Source: Dorea longicatena (lineage in GTDB: Bacteria > Bacillota > Clostridia > Lachnospirales > Lachnospiraceae). From it: a stretch of 64,000 nucleotides of DNA. The stretch spans positions 1,871,001 through 1,935,000 of the forward strand of contig NZ_CP102280.1 in NCBI RefSeq assembly GCF_025150085.1, given 5' to 3'. The notes below the pieces were generated by a model. That model saw only the letters and a program-made list of their open reading frames with translations, was not told the DNA's origin and made no database searches. The first letter of the stretch is position 1; each line of letters starts with the position of its first letter. A program made the translations under genes and the position numbers. Shown piece by piece: positions 61,265-64,000 of the stretch.

Positions 61265-62604
61265 TATCTTTCTTCCTCCATCTTTTTCAATACATTTCTG
61301 GTACTGAACAGAGCCGTATAATTCACCAGTACATACAGATTGCCACAGCCATCTTCAACCCTTTCCCGGATTGCCTTTTCAACATCTGCTTCCAGCATAG
61401 ATGGGATGTCCACATATTTCATACGAAGTCTCATATCCTGACAACGGATACCGCTTACTGTAATCGAATTCACATTAGCACCCTTAAATCTGTCAAAGTC
61501 CACATCCCAAAGCCACGAAACATCCGTTCCATCCTGTGCATTGTCATTGATCACAATGATCACATCCTTCATGGAATCATCCTGCATAACCGCTGAGATA
61601 TTCTGATTGAATCCTGCCGGATTCTTCGCAAGATTCAGCACGATCTTTGTGCCTTTTACCTCAAACTGCTCCATACGTCCGTTTTCCGGGTTGAAATCTG
61701 TAAGCATATCCTGAAAATGCTCCAGCTCAAGCCCTCCGGTTCTTCCAGCCGCGTAGGCTGCCAGAATATTATATACATTATAGAAGCCTTTATAATTGGC
61801 CTCCAGGCGTCTGCCATCTACCGTAAATGCAAGATGGTCGCTGACTGCCACATCCGATGCATCATATTCAATTGCCGGACGCTTAAAATCACAGCCTGTA
61901 CATGCATAATCGCCAAGCTGGCTGTAGTGATAGAAATTATATTTTAACGGTGCTCCGCATTTCTTACAGAAACGTCCCTCTCTGATCTCATGGGAATCCT
62001 TATCATCCACTACCTTTTCACTGATTCCGTAAGTTACATACGGATTACCGCTTTCCATTGCAAGGTAAGCAGACAATGCATCATCCCCGTTCACGATCAC
62101 CTTCATCTTTGGTGCACTCTGCATCACTTCTTTTAAGATATTCATTGTAATGTCGATCTCACCGTAACGGTCAAGCTGGTCACGGAACAGATTCGTCAGT
62201 ACCATATAATCCGGCTTAAAGTGTGGAAATACCCTTCTTGTCGAAGCTTCATCAGTCTCGATACATGCATAATCCGCATCCAGATTACCACTTAAACCCG
62301 CACCTAATACAAAGGCTGCCACAACACCATTCAACATGTTGGAACCGGTATGGTTACAGATTACTTTATAACCTTCCTTCTCGATTGCTGCACAGAGCAT
62401 ATTGTTGGTTGTCGTCTTTCCATTGGTTCCACATACAATAAAAATGTCTTTTCTGACTTGTCCCGCAAGATCATGCAGGATGCTTGGATCAATCTTCAGT
62501 GCAATCTTTCCCGCCCAGGTCACACCCTGGCGGTGAAAGATATGTACACTTGCTTTTTCACTTATCTTCGCTGCCCATACGGCCAGCATTCTGCGTACTC
62601 CCAT
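61264..62604 (-). CDS. murT: Lipid II isoglutaminyl synthase, Mur ligase-like subunit MurT
   Basis: 446 residues. The Mur ligase ATP loop IVCGTNGKTTTNNMLC, the conserved NLFRDQLDRYGEI, a Zn ribbon (CKKCGAPLKYN ... CTGC) inserted in the central domain, and the C-terminal DUF1727 (NLAKNPAGFNQNI) are all present. It activates the lipid II glutamate carboxylate with ATP and receives ammonia from GatD. Translationally coupled to gatD and preceded by the fructokinase gene with a six-base gap. Confidence 0.96.
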   Translation of the reverse strand: MGVRRMLAVWAAKISEKASVHIFHRQGVTWAGKIALKIDPSILHDLAGQVRKDIFIVCGTNGKTTTNNMLCAAIEKEGYKVICNHTGSNMLNGVVAAFVLGAGLSGNLDADYACIETDEASTRRVFPHFKPDYMVLTNLFRDQLDRYGEIDITMNILKEVMQSAPKMKVIVNGDDALSAYLAMESGNPYVTYGISEKVVDDKDSHEIREGRFCKKCGAPLKYNFYHYSQLGDYACTGCDFKRPAIEYDASDVAVSDHLAFTVDGRRLEANYKGFYNVYNILAAYAAGRTGGLELEHFQDMLTDFNPENGRMEQFEVKGTKIVLNLAKNPAGFNQNISAVMQDDSMKDVIIVINDNAQDGTDVSWLWDVDFDRFKGANVNSITVSGIRCQDMRLRMKYVDIPSMLEADVEKAIRERVEDGCGNLYVLVNYTALFSTRNVLKKMEEER

Positions 62605-62610
62605 AATTAC

Positions 62611-63570
62611 CTATTTCCCGATCAGTTCTTTGATATTTTCCGGTTCCGGCATCGAACGGATCGCACCTTTTTTCATTGTGATCAGTGCTGCACCTGCATT
62701 CGCATATGTCAGAATCTCTTTTAATTTTGCCTCATCCAGATTATCCAGACCGTACTTTAATACACCGTTGATCGAACATCCGCAGAATGTATCTCCTGCT
62801 CCTGTTGTCTCAATTGCTTTCACAGTAAATCCCGGCTGCTCTACACGAAAGTTTTTATAGTAGGCTCTGCTTCCTTCTTTTCCCATCGTCAGGAAGATAA
62901 GAGGAATCTGATACTTTTCCTGAAGATACTTAATTCCTTCATCATAATCTTCTTTTCCTGATACAAACTGGATCTCATTGTCAGAGATCTTCAGTACGTC
63001 ACAATTTTCGAAGCCATATTCCATCTGTGCTTTTGCTTCATCCAGAGTCTTCCACAGCGGCGGACGTAAGTTCGGATCAAATGTGATCATGCAGCCTGCT
63101 TCTTTAGCGACTGCAAGTGCCTTCTTTGTTGCACTCTTCACCGGCTCATCTGTCATAGAAAGTGTTCCAAAGTGAAATACCTTTGACTGGCGGATCAGAT
63201 CATAATCTACTTCCTCTTCCTTCAGCATCATATCAGCTCCCGGTTTGCGGTAAAAAGAAAATTCTCTGTCACCATCCGGGAAAGTATGTACAAAAGCCAG
63301 TGTCGTGTGGATATCCTGATCCATCACAAGTCCTTTTGCTTCTATTCCGATATTTGTAATCGTATCTCTTAACAGTTTACCAAACTGGTCATCCCCAACT
63401 TTTCCAATGAATGCGGTTTTTCTTCCAAGTTTGTTCAACATTGCAAGCACATTACACGGCGCACCACCCGGGCAGGCTTCAAACAACTGATTTCCCTGCT
63501 CACTTTCCCCATTCACTGCAAAGTCGATCAGCATTTCTCCAAGTGCTGTTACGTCATATATCTTTTCCAT
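62611..63570 (-). CDS. PfkB family carbohydrate kinase (fructokinase-like)
   Basis: 319 residues. VTALGEMLIDFA and PGGAPCNVLAMLNKLG are the N-terminal PfkB motif, DPNLRPPLW and the C-terminal signature ETTGAGDTFCGCSINGVL contains the catalytic Asp (GAGD) and the anion hole. Substrate most likely fructose by similarity of the opening and the DPNLRPxLW stretch to ScrK-type kinases. AAGGAGA precedes the ATG. It runs into murT six bases later, though a functional link is not apparent. Confidence 0.88.
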   Translation of the reverse strand: MEKIYDVTALGEMLIDFAVNGESEQGNQLFEACPGGAPCNVLAMLNKLGRKTAFIGKVGDDQFGKLLRDTITNIGIEAKGLVMDQDIHTTLAFVHTFPDGDREFSFYRKPGADMMLKEEEVDYDLIRQSKVFHFGTLSMTDEPVKSATKKALAVAKEAGCMITFDPNLRPPLWKTLDEAKAQMEYGFENCDVLKISDNEIQFVSGKEDYDEGIKYLQEKYQIPLIFLTMGKEGSRAYYKNFRVEQPGFTVKAIETTGAGDTFCGCSINGVLKYGLDNLDEAKLKEILTYANAGAALITMKKGAIRSMPEPENIKELIGK

Positions 63571-63863
63571 CCTAAAATCTCCTTATCCTAAATCTTACAC
63601 TTGTTTCATATTTCATTTTATCATAGAATTTTACATTTTTAAAGACACAGGCTCTTAAAGTGCATATTTGCCAATTCTTACAAAAATTCCGTTATTTTTT
63701 TGTCATTTTGCCTATTTACGAATCCGAAAATGATTGATAAAATAATAACAAATAATACAGTTACCTGATGTATTATTTTATTATGTGAAACGACGATTTC
63801 GCAAATTGTTCGTGTTTGGATGGTACTACCCCTCCCACGAACCCTCTCTTGATAGCGTTTTGT
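63571..63863. other. Intergenic upstream of fructokinase
   Basis: A weak promoter for the kinase gene (TTTAAA, 17 bases, TAAAAT on the minus strand, near 63617-63645) and a hairpin AATAATACA/TGTATTATT (63751-63777) are visible. A 74-codon minus frame at 63678-63902 overlaps hairpins, begins inside one and lacks a ribosome binding site, so I do not call it. Confidence 0.4.
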
Positions 63864-63913
63864 AAGAAAGTCACATGAGAAGTTTCCGCCAAAACTTTTC
63901 ATGTGACTTTCTT
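63864..63913 (-). terminator. Long hairpin, likely terminator of a gene outside the window
   Basis: AAGAAAGTCACATGA pairs with TCATGTGACTTTCTT, extended by AAGTTT/AAACTT, forming a stem of more than 20 bp. It lies where a minus-strand transcript from beyond 64000 would end. Confidence 0.5.
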
Positions 63914-63922
63914 CATTTATTG

Positions 63923-63955
63923 TCTACAGAACTTGCCACTGGCAGGTTCTGTAGA
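63923..63955. repeat. Dispersed repeat copy forming a long hairpin
   Basis: TCTACAGAACTTGCCA, C, then TGGCAGGTTCTGTAGA: 16-base arms with one G-T type mismatch. The TGCCACTGGCA core is that of the repeats at 31852, 59055 and 59099. Confidence 0.65.
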
Positions 63956-64000
63956 TAATTCTTCTGTTTTTATTTTAACATTCTTCAGCAATTTTATAGA

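Noticed and set aside
63678..63902. 74-codon minus frame upstream of fructokinase
   Set aside because: Starts inside a hairpin, crosses another, has no ribosome binding site and no known similarity.

Overview
The window looks like a chromosomal segment of a gut-type Lachnospiraceae (Clostridia, Firmicutes). Support comes from a PolC-type DNA polymerase III, the MurT/GatD pair, YerC, DUF1836, CarD, a C_GCAxxG_C_C protein, an iorAB-paaK indolepyruvate pathway, strong AGGAGG-type ribosome binding sites and a moderate-to-low GC backbone. Most genes lie on the minus strand. I see no rRNA, tRNA or CRISPR array.

Region 1 (1-3900) opens with a MATE transporter cut by the window edge and a hypothetical protein, then becomes a gene graveyard: a YjbR-like start abutting a UvrA tail, a decayed type III toxin-antitoxin locus (promoter, three 36-bp ToxI-like repeats, terminator, truncated ToxN/AbiQ-like gene), the C-terminus of a small protein, the C-terminal half of a GPH sugar symporter and a collagen-like GXY fragment. 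An IS21-family element (about 3813-6384) with intact istA and frameshifted istB follows.

Region 2 (6500-13500) is an AT-rich accessory island. It holds a compact three-gene operon of two ThsB/MTH538-type TIR-like proteins around a protein with an N-terminal NDT-like domain and TPR-like C-terminal region. No ThsA is visible, so this is the best candidate for an undescribed defence system. Behind it sit a Fic protein with an N-terminal EG-type inhibitory-helix candidate, a 449-residue GYW-family protein of unknown function, two small HTH proteins and a remnant of a type I restriction subunit. Clusters of a GGCGTAC/GTACGCC motif flank this second block.

Region 3 (13500-36000) is core and semi-accessory: rlmD, a NYN/LOTUS protein, pcrA, a MarR-controlled heterodimeric ABC exporter with a three-repeat operator, DUF1836, yerC, a PHP hydrolase, asparaginase, cyuA, a second MATE protein, panE, small redox and VOC proteins, an NSS transporter, and a chimeric TetR/ABC remnant behind an intact promoter-operator.

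Region 4 (36000-64000) holds an orphan substrate-binding lipoprotein, carD, an operon of DUF975 / alpha-beta esterase / acyltransferase-membrane fusion, an ABC-F ATPase, a purine permease, ptsI, cspA, the iorA-iorB-paaK-ACT-SseB operon for arylpyruvate catabolism, mnmM, ispG overlapping polC, the murT-gatD peptidoglycan amidation pair and a fructokinase. A dispersed intergenic repeat with a TGCCACTGGCA core recurs at several places.
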